Below, piece by piece: positions 8,989 to 18,163 of a DNA stretch of 64,000 bases. A program made the position numbers and the translations under genes. Origin of the DNA: an uncultured Lachnospiraceae bacterium. GTDB taxonomy: Bacteria > Bacillota > Clostridia > Lachnospirales > Lachnospiraceae. Location of the stretch: positions 9,787-73,786 of the forward strand of contig CAJUAE010000008.1 in NCBI GenBank assembly GCA_910583965.1, written 5' to 3'. Position 1 is the stretch's first letter. The number at the start of each line of letters is the position of its first letter. The notes under the pieces are model-generated. The model saw only the letters and a program-made list of their open reading frames with translations, was not told the DNA's origin and did not search any database.

Positions 8989-8990
8989 GC

Positions 8991-9773
8991 ATGGGTGAGA
9001 AAAGACCAGGCATTGTGAGTATTATTGTGCCTGTGTACAATGCAGAACAGTTTATTCGGCAGACAATTGACTGTGTGCAGGCGCAGACCTATACAGACTG
9101 GGAACTTTTGTTGGTGGATGATTGTTCCTGTGATAAAAGTCGAGAATATATTCAGGAAAAAAGTAGCACAGATAAGCGTGTAAAACTTGTATCACTTGAG
9201 AAAAATGGTGGCGCGGCAGAGGCGAGGAACAGAGGTGTCAAGCAAGCTTGTGGGCAGTATATCTGTTATTTGGATGCAGATGATATCTGGTTGCCAGATA
9301 AGCTTACAGTAGAGTTGCAATATTTAAGAAACATACAACGGACAGAAGATACAAGTGCTGGATTTGTATTTATGGGATACGAATTTGCGGATGCGTCAGG
9401 AAAAGGGCTAGGAAAAGTGGTACATGTACCTAGGCGTATCACATATCAGCAAGCGCTAAAAAACACAACGATTTTTACTTCTACAGTGATGATTGACCGA
9501 GATAAAATACCAGATGAAGATATTTATATGCCGCATATCGCAAGTGAAGATACAGCAACATGGTGGCAGATTTTAAAAAGACATGGTGTGGGATATGGTA
9601 TTGATCAGAATTTGGTAAAATACAGAAGAAGTGTAGATACCTTGTCGTCAAATAAACTGACAGCAGTCAAAAGGATTTGGAATCTATATCGCAAACAGGA
9701 AATGTTGTCTTTTGTGAAAAGTGTGTACTATATGTTTTTCTGGGCATTTCGGGCTGTTTTAAGGCGGATTTAG
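8991..9773 (+). CDS. GT2 family glycosyltransferase
   Basis: Soluble GT-A glycosyltransferase of the TuaG/EpsE-like group, 260 residues. SIIVPVYNAEQ, LLVDDCSCD, the GGAAEARNRG segment and DADDIW (metal/donor binding) follow in the standard order. It begins 3 nt after the previous stop, with AAGGAAG as ribosome site. Family members add a single sugar to the growing lipid-linked repeat unit; the donor and linkage cannot be read from sequence. Confidence 0.85.
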   Translation: MGEKRPGIVSIIVPVYNAEQFIRQTIDCVQAQTYTDWELLLVDDCSCDKSREYIQEKSSTDKRVKLVSLEKNGGAAEARNRGVKQACGQYICYLDADDIWLPDKLTVELQYLRNIQRTEDTSAGFVFMGYEFADASGKGLGKVVHVPRRITYQQALKNTTIFTSTVMIDRDKIPDEDIYMPHIASEDTATWWQILKRHGVGYGIDQNLVKYRRSVDTLSSNKLTAVKRIWNLYRKQEMLSFVKSVYYMFFWAFRAVLRRI

Positions 9774-9821
9774 GCTGCATGGTGGGCAATTCCTGCACGA
9801 TTTTGGTTTGGAGGCTGAACA

Positions 9822-11231
9822 GTGAGACGGATAGAGGCAATAAAAAGAACAATTATATTACAGTTGTCATTGATAGGTCTTTTTGTTCAGACAATCTTGT
9901 ATATTTATGTCTGGCAGAAAGTATATAATGATATTATGCAGAGCGGCATGTGGAGAAGTTTTCACAGAAAAGGTTTCTGGCTTTTGGCAGCCGTTTATTT
10001 CATATTGTTGTTATTTTTTTCAGCGACTTATGGTGGGCTTAAAGTAGGATATCTTAAACCGATGGATGTGTTTTTTTCACAGGTGATATCGTTATTGTGC
10101 GCAAATATTGTCTCTTATTTTCAGATTTCACTGTTGTCATTAGGACTTGTCACACCATATCCACTTTTGCTCATGATGTTGGGACAGATTGTTGTATCTG
10201 CGGTTTGGACTTTTGTCAGTCATAAACTGTATCAGCGTTTTTTCCCGCCAAAGAATTTGTTGTTTATCAGTGGAGAGCGACCAACAGAAGATATTTTAAT
10301 GAAATTTGAGTCGCGCAAGGACAAGTACAATATTGTGAAGTGTGCTTTTGAGAGTGATGGCTTGCAGGTATTAGAACAAGAAATCTTAACGGACTATGAC
10401 GGTGTAATACTATGGGATATAGATACTGCATTGCGCAACAAGTTGTTAAAATTTTGCTACAGCAGAGGAATCCGAGTCTATATGATGCCTAAAATTCCAG
10501 ATATTATGATTAAAGGATCAGACCAGCTTCATTTGTTTGATACGCCAATATTGCTTACGCGGGAATATGCGATGACAATTGAACAGCGTGTAGTAAAAAG
10601 ATTAATTGACATTGTTTGTTCGTTGCTGTTAATGATTGTCGCATCGCCGTTTATGCTTGTGACGGCTGTCGCTATAAAGTTGTATGATGGTGGTCCTGTA
10701 TTTTACAAACAGATGCGATGTACACGTGATATGCGTACATTTCAGATATTAAAGTTTCGGAGTATGCGCACAGATGCCGAGAAAGATGGTGTCGCAAGAC
10801 TTGCGGCAAAGAATGACAGTCGCATTACACCAATTGGCAAATTTATTAGAAAGGTTCGGATTGATGAGCTTCCGCAGCTTTTTAATATATTGAGTGGAGA
10901 GATGTCTTTTATTGGTCCAAGACCAGAACGACCAGAGATTATTCAGCAGTATCAAGAGGATATGCCAGAGTTTACTTTTCGGACGAAGGTCAAGGCAGGG
11001 CTTGCTGGATATGCACAGGTGTATGGAAAATACAATACAACACCGTATGATAAGTTAAAGCTGGATTTATTTTATATTGAAAATTACAGCGTGTGGCTTG
11101 ACTTGAAACTAATGCTTTTAACATTAAAAATACTGTTTCAGTCGGAAAGTACCGAAGGTGTAAATGCGGGACAGACAACCGCGGCAAAAAGTGTATCGAA
11201 AGAGATAAATGAGGGAGAAAAGAGCAGATAA
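9822..11231 (+). CDS. Initiating sugar-phosphate transferase (WbaP-like, polyisoprenyl-phosphate)
   Basis: Starts a glycan by moving hexose-1-phosphate from a UDP-sugar to undecaprenyl phosphate. The 469-residue protein has an N-terminal block of four or five membrane segments, a middle CoA-binding-like region and a C-terminal bacterial sugar transferase domain (about 255-440) with FRSMRTDAE, the catalytic DE in RIDELPQLFN (347-348) and IGPRPERPE. This is the long WbaP/CpsE type, unlike the short PglC-like protein at 47660. GTG start with GGAGG 7 nt upstream. Probably the priming enzyme for the exopolysaccharide of the left half of the locus. Confidence 0.92.
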   Translation: MRRIEAIKRTIILQLSLIGLFVQTILYIYVWQKVYNDIMQSGMWRSFHRKGFWLLAAVYFILLLFFSATYGGLKVGYLKPMDVFFSQVISLLCANIVSYFQISLLSLGLVTPYPLLLMMLGQIVVSAVWTFVSHKLYQRFFPPKNLLFISGERPTEDILMKFESRKDKYNIVKCAFESDGLQVLEQEILTDYDGVILWDIDTALRNKLLKFCYSRGIRVYMMPKIPDIMIKGSDQLHLFDTPILLTREYAMTIEQRVVKRLIDIVCSLLLMIVASPFMLVTAVAIKLYDGGPVFYKQMRCTRDMRTFQILKFRSMRTDAEKDGVARLAAKNDSRITPIGKFIRKVRIDELPQLFNILSGEMSFIGPRPERPEIIQQYQEDMPEFTFRTKVKAGLAGYAQVYGKYNTTPYDKLKLDLFYIENYSVWLDLKLMLLTLKILFQSESTEGVNAGQTTAAKSVSKEINEGEKSR

Positions 11232-12273
11232 GGTGGAAAAGACAGGGATTGATAGTAGGGCGCTATTTGCCACATATATGATAACACTTCCAAGACTATT
11301 GATTTTGACAATGGCCGGTGCCGTTTTGGGCAGCGGTCTTTCTCTAATTGTTGCGTTATTGCAGATGCAAGAGAGATGTTATGTGTCTGAGACAGAGTAT
11401 TATATTAAGTTTGCTGCGGGAGCATTGGAGGCAAAACATCATTACAATGATTTTACTTGGAATGATGTGCTTGTTTCCGATTCAATCCTTGGGAGAGCGA
11501 TGGAACAACTTGGCGATCAGTATGACAGAAGTCAGGTTCAAAATATGATAACAGCAGATATTTTATCGGATGTGCGTTATTTGACAATTACTGTGCGCGG
11601 ATTAGAGTTTGCTCAAGTTGAGGAAATTAAAAATGCGATTGGCACTGCGCTGGAGTCCTTTGGAGAAACAAAGGATGAGTTTGACCAAATCTATAAAATT
11701 GACGATTTGGAGATTGTGCAGGAAGATGTTCCATTTTTTACATGGAGGGCAGCATTTTTAGGGGGGCTTTTGGCGGGATTGCTCGGTATCTTTTTGACAG
11801 CATTTCGGTTTTGTATGGGTTCTGTAATTTATACCAAAAGAGACATTACCAGATACACAGGGGTGCCAGCATATGGCATGACTTTTGTGGCACGCTACAA
11901 AAAAAATAAGTTTCAGACAATTCAGAACAGACAACGAAAAATGCTTTGTGAAAATCTACAAATGCTAGTCGAAGCACATTCTAAGATTATGCTAATAGAC
12001 GCTTCGGACGGAGAGGAAGCAATGGCGTTTTTAGAGGAGATACAAAATCTAGGAATTGCTGACAGTGCACATTTTCAGGTGTATAATACCAAAAAAAGTA
12101 GAGTGATGCAACAAAATGCGGTTTTTCTGGCAGTGATTCCGTTTGGAAAGACCTATCGAGAAAGAATTATTGACGAGATAGAAAATGTACAGTTGCAAGG
12201 CGGTAAAACTGTGGGAGGAATCCTTACCAAAGCAGATGCTTTATGGACTGGAATTTATTATGGATTAAAATAA
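11209..12273 (+). CDS. Wzz/CapA-like chain-length protein with degenerate BY-kinase domain
   Basis: Polysaccharide co-polymerase by architecture: a first membrane segment (about residues 31-50), an extracytoplasmic domain to about residue 175, a second membrane segment (about 183-205), then a cytoplasmic part. That part follows the fold order of a bacterial tyrosine kinase (LCENLQMLVE like the kinase ENLR, IMLIDASDGEEAM where the Walker A would be, a late GKT...GGILTKAD segment) but has no GxxGxGK(S/T) loop, so it should not bind ATP in the usual way. The ATG at 11209 overlaps the previous gene by 23 nt; GTG 11233 is an alternative start. Confidence 0.75.
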   Translation: MREKRADKVEKTGIDSRALFATYMITLPRLLILTMAGAVLGSGLSLIVALLQMQERCYVSETEYYIKFAAGALEAKHHYNDFTWNDVLVSDSILGRAMEQLGDQYDRSQVQNMITADILSDVRYLTITVRGLEFAQVEEIKNAIGTALESFGETKDEFDQIYKIDDLEIVQEDVPFFTWRAAFLGGLLAGLLGIFLTAFRFCMGSVIYTKRDITRYTGVPAYGMTFVARYKKNKFQTIQNRQRKMLCENLQMLVEAHSKIMLIDASDGEEAMAFLEEIQNLGIADSAHFQVYNTKKSRVMQQNAVFLAVIPFGKTYRERIIDEIENVQLQGGKTVGGILTKADALWTGIYYGLK

Positions 12274-12330
12274 TTTTTGGGAAATAGCTTTTCTGAAATA
12301 GCTTTCGGATTGGAAGGGGGTGGAACACAG

Positions 12331-13113
12331 ATGAAATTACAGGTGTTGGTGTCGGCTGTAAACCAAGATATTTCCACAATTGCAGAGCGCATGGGTCTGG
12401 AAAGTGATGCGATTATTATTAATCAGACCGATCACTTTGGCTATAAAGAATACATGCACAATGGCAGGCAAATACAGTGCTATGAATTTCGGGAAAAAGG
12501 TGTTGGTCTTAGCAGAAATAATGCATTGATGCGTGCAGAGGCAGAGATTGTGCTTTTTTCTGACGAGGATATTCGTTATGATAAGGGATATGAAAAGCAG
12601 GTGCTAGATGCGTTTGTAGCACATCCAGAGGCAGATTTTTTATTGTTTAATGTGCGTGTGGGTGCATCACGCGCAACCTATCATACAAAACAGTATCACA
12701 GGGTTCATGTGTGGAATGCAGGGCGTTATCCAACCTATTCGTTTGCAGTGCGGCGAGAGAAATTACATGCGGCACACATTACGTTTTCGCTGTTGTTTGG
12801 CGGTGGAGCCAAATATAGCAATGGAGAGGATAGTCTGTTTTTGAAGGACTGTCTAAAATATGGTCTTGTGGTCTATGCCATTCCTGTTGAGATTGGTTCG
12901 GAGATTGAACGCGAATCAACATGGTTTGCGGGATATACAGACAAGTTTTTTATTGACAGAGGTGTGTTGTATCACTTTTTGTATGGCGGATTGGCTTACC
13001 CAATGGCAGTGCGATTTATTCTGGCTCACGGAAAAGTAATGTGTCAGGAGATTCCAAAGAAAAATGCGCTGGCATTGATGCGAAAAGGGATTCAGTCTGT
13101 AGCGGGATTGTGA
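12331..13113 (+). CDS. Glycosyltransferase family A-like protein
   Basis: A 260-residue GT2-like protein of the branch that begins with MKLQVLVSAVNQD and replaces the usual VDDGSxD by IINQTD; it keeps an FREKGVGLSRNNAL segment and FSDEDIRYD as the metal-binding site, and a late GEDSLFLKDC acidic motif. The ATG at 12331 has GGAAGGGGG upstream and starts at the first strand of the fold; the longer reading frame from 12277 would add an unrelated 18 residues. Sits between the Wzz-like gene and epsG, so it probably adds a sugar to the exopolysaccharide unit. Confidence 0.78.
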   Translation: MKLQVLVSAVNQDISTIAERMGLESDAIIINQTDHFGYKEYMHNGRQIQCYEFREKGVGLSRNNALMRAEAEIVLFSDEDIRYDKGYEKQVLDAFVAHPEADFLLFNVRVGASRATYHTKQYHRVHVWNAGRYPTYSFAVRREKLHAAHITFSLLFGGGAKYSNGEDSLFLKDCLKYGLVVYAIPVEIGSEIERESTWFAGYTDKFFIDRGVLYHFLYGGLAYPMAVRFILAHGKVMCQEIPKKNALALMRKGIQSVAGL

Positions 13114-13126
13114 GAAGGAGGCTTTT

Positions 13127-14314
13127 GTGACAGCGGACAGAATATGTTCTATTTTGTTTTATTTGTTCATAACTGCAGTGACATGTAAGATGGCTTGTCA
13201 GATTCAACCATATCAGATAGGAGAATCTCTTTGGATTTGCGGACAGCGAACAAGAAAAAGTTTTCGGAATCGATTGTATCTCGCAGGAATCTTTTTGGTG
13301 CTTTTTTTGATATCTGCGTTTCGTTTTGGCATTGGAAATGATTATTGGCAATACACACAGACTGCCCATGAAGTGTATGTCGGTGGCTATGTTGTGACAG
13401 AAGTGGGGTTTAACTGGCTGGTAAAACTGGTCTATCTACTTTCGGGTGGAGAATACTACGAATTTGTATTTGCGATCTTTGCTTTTGCTACTTTGTTTTT
13501 TTTCTTAAAGTCATTTACAGAACAGAGTGTCAGTTTTTCACAAAGTTTTTTTCTATTTATGGCACTGGGATTGTATTTTCAGACATTCAATACAGTCCGT
13601 TATTATCTAGCGTTGTCGATTGCACTTTTTTCCATGAGATATGCCTTGGAGAAGGATTGGTTAAAATTTGTGTTTTGGGTAGGAATAGCAGCACTGTTTC
13701 ACAAGTCCGTTTTGTTGGTGATTCCTGTTTATTGGATTGCTTCACTTGATTGGAAAAAGTGGCAGATTGTGGCAGGGCTTGTAGCAAGTGCAGTCTGTTA
13801 TATGGGGAGAGGAGTTCTCTTAAAGCTTGCGCTGGTATTGTATCCTTCTTATAAAAATACGATTTATCTTGCGGGAGGAGGAAGTTGGTTTGGCAATCTT
13901 CGCATATTAATTGTAATTGCTTTTTATGTTTGGTTTTTGCATACACGTGCTTTTGCGCAGAGAGAACACCGTAATTTTCCATTAAATACTTTACTTGAAA
14001 CGCAAAGCTGGTATCGGGAACTTCGATTTTATGGGCATTTGAATTTACTGGCGTTTGTGACAGGCACATTTTTTTCCTTTTTGCCAGTGGTGACGCGGCT
14101 TTCTTATTATTTTGGAGTATCACAATTATTTTTGCTTCCGCTGATTTTGAGACAGATACAAGATGTGAAAATTCAAAAAAAAGCAAAAGCTGTTTTATTT
14201 GTGGTATATTTGGCTTCTTTTTTAATCTTTTTGTTGCAGGCGCATCGAGAGGGGGTAGGTTTGCTTCCTTATCGAAGCTGGCTTTTTGAAACACAGCGCT
14301 ATATACACAAGTAA
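13127..14314 (+). CDS. EpsG-family polysaccharide polymerase
   Basis: Polytopic membrane protein, 395 residues with about ten hydrophobic segments, of the EpsG/Wzy-like family that polymerises repeat units outside the membrane. The family-typical RFGIGNDYWQY lies shortly after the first two segments, followed by a large-loop GFNWLVKLVY region and NTVRYYLALSIALFSMRYAL. GTG start with AAGGAGG 7 nt upstream. It closes the run 8047-14314, giving a set of priming transferase, chain-length protein, transferases and polymerase that looks like a complete exopolysaccharide core. Confidence 0.87.
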   Translation: MTADRICSILFYLFITAVTCKMACQIQPYQIGESLWICGQRTRKSFRNRLYLAGIFLVLFLISAFRFGIGNDYWQYTQTAHEVYVGGYVVTEVGFNWLVKLVYLLSGGEYYEFVFAIFAFATLFFFLKSFTEQSVSFSQSFFLFMALGLYFQTFNTVRYYLALSIALFSMRYALEKDWLKFVFWVGIAALFHKSVLLVIPVYWIASLDWKKWQIVAGLVASAVCYMGRGVLLKLALVLYPSYKNTIYLAGGGSWFGNLRILIVIAFYVWFLHTRAFAQREHRNFPLNTLLETQSWYRELRFYGHLNLLAFVTGTFFSFLPVVTRLSYYFGVSQLFLLPLILRQIQDVKIQKKAKAVLFVVYLASFLIFLLQAHREGVGLLPYRSWLFETQRYIHK

Positions 14315-14593
14315 AGAAATTGTTTTCTTTGATAGATTTTCAAGTACGCCATTGGGCGTTTATGCTGCCGCGCATTATACGCAACAGGATAGCATTCTTT
14401 TGCGTGCTTGTGCAGTCTGCTGGAGGTATATTAGATGGGGCATTGAATGTCGCTACGGATACGAATTAGTTGCTCGCTGCCTACAGAGATGGGAGTCCTC
14501 ACACATTTGAGATATGGTTGAATGCCTGCGACAGAAAGAAAAAAGCCAAATTGTTACATAATAGTTTCGCTTTTGATTTTGCAGAAGGATTTA
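14315..14593. other. Non-coding spacer after the EpsG-family gene
   Basis: No convincing coding sequence: the short open frames lack ribosome sites and family features. An AGATGGGAGT string near 14492 resembles the end of the hairpin repeat that follows, and a TGTTACATAATAG segment near 14555 resembles other spacers of the locus. Nothing else recognised. Confidence 0.4.
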
Positions 14594-14657
14594 GTGTGAA
14601 GTCAAAAATTTCCCACATCCTGATTAGTAGGCCCGCTAAAGCGGGCAGATGGGAGTT
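14594..14657 (+). repeat. Hairpin cassette, copy 1 of tandem pair
   Basis: About 64 nt: GTGTGAA, ATTTCCCACATCCTGATTAG, then the stem CCCGC-TAAA-GCGGG, ending CAGATGGGAGTT. Repeated almost exactly at 14659-14721 (one indel and a few changes in the first third). The ATTTCCCACATC and GATGGGAGTT parts are themselves roughly complementary, so the unit can form a longer imperfect stem. Confidence 0.85.
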
Positions 14658-14658
14658 C

Positions 14659-14721
14659 GTGTGAAATTAAAATTTCCCACATCCTGATTAGTAGGCCCGC
14701 TAAAGCGGGCAGATGGGAGTT
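14659..14721 (+). repeat. Hairpin cassette, copy 2 of tandem pair
   Basis: Second unit of the tandem pair, identical to the first from AAAATTTCCC to GGGAGTT. It ends 32 nt before the next start codon. Shorter relatives occur at 22544-22584 and 46415-46454, and a weaker one at 31477-31504. Confidence 0.85.
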
Positions 14722-14753
14722 AGAGCGGCAATTTTAAGAAAAGGGAGATTCGT

Positions 14754-15590
14754 ATGGAGCAGGAAATTTGTTACAGCATTATTGTAGTTTGTCTAAATTC
14801 TGGACAGCGGCTCTATGATACCATAGATAGTATTTTAGAACAGACATATCCAAATTATGAAGTAATTATAAAAGATGGTGGCTCCAAGGACGGTTCTGTA
14901 AAAGCGCTTGCAGAACGATACACAGATACACGACTTCATGTGTATACAAAAAAGGATAGTGGCATTTATGATGCAATGAATCAGGCAATAGCATTGGCAA
15001 ATGGAACATATTTTCTGTTTTTAAATACTGGCGATAGCTTTTATCATACAAATGTGCTAGAAAAAGTAACTGCGGAAATTAAAAAACTGCAAAAAGAGGG
15101 GCATCGAGCAGATATTGTATATGGAAATTTGTACCATAAGATGCAAAAAACAGTGATATATGCATCACCAGAAATAAATGATTTTACATGTTATCGAAAT
15201 GTGCCTTGCCATCAGACTTGTTTCTACCATAAAACGATGTTTGGCATTAGGGCATACCGGCCAGAGTATACTGTAAGGGCAGACTACGAACATTTTCTAT
15301 GGTGTTTTTATAAGCAAAAGGCAGAAATCTTGTATATTCCTGTGGTGGTTGCGGTGTATGAAGGGGGCGGCTATTCTGAGACGAAAAAGAACCAAAAGCG
15401 TTCTGCCTATCAGCATCGTGAGATTGTGGTTCACTATCTTGGCAAGAAAAAGGCTGACCGATACCGACTATTGTTGTTACTGACTTTAGCACCCTTGCGA
15501 GGCGCCATAGCGTCAAACCAACATTTGTCAGGAATCTATAATAAGATTAAAAAAGTTATATACAAGATTCAGAAGAAAGCGAACAGGTAA
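14754..15590 (+). CDS. GT2 glycosyltransferase (WcaE/AmsE-like)
   Basis: A 278-residue GT-A enzyme with YSIIVVCLNSG, VIIKDGGSKDGS and the diagnostic KKDSGIYDAMNQAI segment of the colanic-acid WcaE-type transferases, followed by FLNTGDSFY as metal/donor site. GGGAG ribosome site 8 nt before ATG. First gene after the repeat-filled spacer, so it may have its own promoter there, although I found no clear -35/-10 pair. Substrate unknown. Confidence 0.85.
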   Translation: MEQEICYSIIVVCLNSGQRLYDTIDSILEQTYPNYEVIIKDGGSKDGSVKALAERYTDTRLHVYTKKDSGIYDAMNQAIALANGTYFLFLNTGDSFYHTNVLEKVTAEIKKLQKEGHRADIVYGNLYHKMQKTVIYASPEINDFTCYRNVPCHQTCFYHKTMFGIRAYRPEYTVRADYEHFLWCFYKQKAEILYIPVVVAVYEGGGYSETKKNQKRSAYQHREIVVHYLGKKKADRYRLLLLLTLAPLRGAIASNQHLSGIYNKIKKVIYKIQKKANR

Positions 15591-15672
15591 CTTGATAGGC
15601 TCAAGGACACTTTCTTAAAATAGGGGAAAAGGAGCGTTTAAGAGACTATTTTGACCATATGGAGGGGATTGT

Positions 15673-16974
15673 ATGAGAGTTTTATGGTTGTGTAATATTA
15701 TGCTCCCGTTTATCGCAAAGAGTCTGGGGCAAAAAATTGTAATTAAGGAAGGATGGCTTTCTGGTCTTGCAGGAAAATTGATGGCACATCAGGATAGAAA
15801 TGACATAACACTTGGAATCTGTTTTCCAGAATCGGAGAGCAGAAGATTTGTGAAAGAAGACACTTCCTTATTTGTGAAGGATAAGGCACAAGGAATTAAC
15901 TATTATATTTTTCGCGAAGACACGGTGCATCCAGAGAAATATGACGCTGCTTTAGAGGAGAGTCTTGGTGCTGTGATAAAAGATTTTGAGCCAGATATTG
16001 TTCATATCTTTGGCACAGAGTATCCACATACGCTCGCATGCGTAAAGGCATTTCGACACCCGTCGCGCACGCTAATTGGAATACAGGGACTTTGCAGTTC
16101 GATTGCGGAAGTATATATGGCAGACTTGCCTTATTCTGTACAGAAGAAAAAGACTTTTCGCGATATTCTTAAAAAAGATGGTCTGTTTGACCAGCAGGCA
16201 AAGTTTGCAAAGCGCGGAGAATATGAGAAGGAAGCACTTTCTATGGTGGGGCATGTTACTGGTAGAACGGATTTTGACAGGGAGATGACAAAAAAACTTG
16301 CACCCGATGCAAGATACCATTTTATGAATGAGACACTGCGCTCGGACTTCTATAATGATACATGGAGTATTGATAAGATTGAACGGTATTCTCTTTTTTT
16401 AAGTCAAGGAAATTATCCAATTAAAGGTTTACACTATGTGATTGACATTTTGCCAGACCTTTTGGAAGAATTTGAGGATACGGTTGTCTATGTGGCAGGG
16501 GATGTCATCACGGCAAATGATAGTATTAAGGATAAGATTAAGCTTTCAGGGTATGGAAAATTTTTGCTCAAACAGATAAAACAAAACAAATTGGAAGACC
16601 ATGTGCGTTTTGTTGGACGTTTACAATCAGACAAAATGTGCGCGCGCTTTTTGAAAACACATGTGTTTTTATGCCCATCTGCAATTGAAAATTCGCCCAA
16701 TTCGGTTGGCGAGGCGATGCTTCTAGGTGTTCCAGTAGTTTCTGCAAATGTTGGTGGTGTGCATAATTTGGTGAATGACGGAAAGGATGGTTTTTTGTAT
16801 CCAAAGGATAAACCTAAGCGTTTAAAGGATTCTATTCTTCGTATCTTTGAGGATGATAAACTTGCAATATCGCTCTCGTCCAATGCAAAGGCACATGCGC
16901 TTAGAACACACGACCCGGAGACAAATTACAGGAGGCTTTTGGATATCTATCATGAGATTAACAGTTGTGTCTAA
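15673..16974 (+). CDS. GT4 family glycosyltransferase
   Basis: Group 1 retaining GT-B transferase, 433 residues. The N-terminus (MRVLWLCNIMLP) and PDIVHIFGTEYPH are typical of EpsD/Cap-type GT4 enzymes, and the donor site carries the expected ENSPNSVGEAMLLGVPVV (E-x7-E type) followed by NDGKDGFLY. GGAGGGG upstream of ATG. Overlaps the next GT4 gene by 23 nt, so the two are co-translated and likely add consecutive sugars. Confidence 0.88.
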   Translation: MRVLWLCNIMLPFIAKSLGQKIVIKEGWLSGLAGKLMAHQDRNDITLGICFPESESRRFVKEDTSLFVKDKAQGINYYIFREDTVHPEKYDAALEESLGAVIKDFEPDIVHIFGTEYPHTLACVKAFRHPSRTLIGIQGLCSSIAEVYMADLPYSVQKKKTFRDILKKDGLFDQQAKFAKRGEYEKEALSMVGHVTGRTDFDREMTKKLAPDARYHFMNETLRSDFYNDTWSIDKIERYSLFLSQGNYPIKGLHYVIDILPDLLEEFEDTVVYVAGDVITANDSIKDKIKLSGYGKFLLKQIKQNKLEDHVRFVGRLQSDKMCARFLKTHVFLCPSAIENSPNSVGEAMLLGVPVVSANVGGVHNLVNDGKDGFLYPKDKPKRLKDSILRIFEDDKLAISLSSNAKAHALRTHDPETNYRRLLDIYHEINSCV

Positions 16975-18163
16975 TTATATTAATCATCACCAAATTCCAA
17001 TGGCAAATGAGTTGTATCAAAGACTTGGCGTAGAATTTGCCTTTATACAGACCTCTCCAATGGAAGAAGACCGAGTAAAAATGGGTTGGGGGAATGAAGT
17101 TCGTGCGATTCCGTATTTAATGCTTTATTATCAGGATGCGAAACAGTGTGCCAAACGGATTATGGACAGTGATGTGGTTGTATTCGGCGGTGTTGAAGAT
17201 GAAAGTTATATTAAGCCTAGACTCAATGCGGGAAAGATTGTGATTCGTGCAAGTGAGCGTCTTTACCGAGAAGGGCAATGGAAATCTATCTCCCCGCGCG
17301 GCCGAAAGAAAAAGTACGAAGACCATACACAATATGCAAATGCGCCTGTATATTTGTTGTGTCACGGTGCTTATGTGGCGTCTGATTTTGGGCTTGTACA
17401 TGCATATCCAGACAAGAAATTTGTCTGGGGTTATTTTCCAGCCGTAAATTATTACAATTTAGAGGAACTGTTTGAACAAAAACATCACTTTGAACAGAGT
17501 GGTAGACAAGAGATTAGAATTTTGTGGGCAGGTCGTTTTCTAAAATTAAAGCATCCAGAATATGCGATAAAGGCAGCAAGGTTTCTCGAGAAACAAAAGA
17601 TTTCTTTTCATTTGGATATGGTGGGAGATGGAGAACTTGCGGGAACGCTTTTAGAACTTGTACGCAGTTGGCATCTGGAACATCGCGTTACGTTTCATGG
17701 ATTTCAGCCGCCGCAAGAGGTGCGGCGCTATATGGAGGCGTCAAATATTTTTTTGTTTACCAGCAATTATCTGGAAGGCTGGGGAGCAGTTTTAAATGAG
17801 TCGATGAACAGTGCTTGTGCAGTTGTAGCAGGAAGTGGCATTGGAGCAGTCCCTTTTCTAATGCAACATGGTTTTAATGGATTGGTATATAAAACAGGGC
17901 GTTATCGAGAATTTCAAAATCAAGTATTGACGTTGTGTCAGGACGAGGTATTGCGAAAAAGATTGGCGGTTAATGCATATCATACAATTGTAGAGAAATG
18001 GAGTCCCAAGGAGGCAGCGGACCGACTTTTTCGATTCTGTGACGGATTGATACAAGGGTGTGTGGTGCCAGAAAAAGAAGGGCCTTTAAGTCTAGCACCG
18101 TTAATTGCGCCAAGGAAAGGGTATCAATATACTAGAACTGCCAAGACAGACGAGGTGTCATAA
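16952..18163 (+). CDS. GT4 family glycosyltransferase
   Basis: A 403-residue GT-B enzyme. I placed the start at ATG 16952 because the protein then begins with the family strand MRLTVVSNYINHHQ; GGAGG is 16 nt upstream, rather far. The C-terminal domain shows ILWAGRFLKLKHPEYAI, a GDGEL segment, and the EGWGAVLNESMNSACAVV donor-binding loop. The 3' end abuts the GT52-like gene at 18164 without any spacer, so the three genes 15673-19282 form one translational unit. Confidence 0.87.
   Translation: MRLTVVSNYINHHQIPMANELYQRLGVEFAFIQTSPMEEDRVKMGWGNEVRAIPYLMLYYQDAKQCAKRIMDSDVVVFGGVEDESYIKPRLNAGKIVIRASERLYREGQWKSISPRGRKKKYEDHTQYANAPVYLLCHGAYVASDFGLVHAYPDKKFVWGYFPAVNYYNLEELFEQKHHFEQSGRQEIRILWAGRFLKLKHPEYAIKAARFLEKQKISFHLDMVGDGELAGTLLELVRSWHLEHRVTFHGFQPPQEVRRYMEASNIFLFTSNYLEGWGAVLNESMNSACAVVAGSGIGAVPFLMQHGFNGLVYKTGRYREFQNQVLTLCQDEVLRKRLAVNAYHTIVEKWSPKEAADRLFRFCDGLIQGCVVPEKEGPLSLAPLIAPRKGYQYTRTAKTDEVS

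Noticed and set aside
13587..14294. 235-codon minus-strand open frame opposite the EpsG-family gene
   Set aside because: It is fully antisense to a clear membrane-protein gene, with no ribosome site and low-complexity lysine/serine content.
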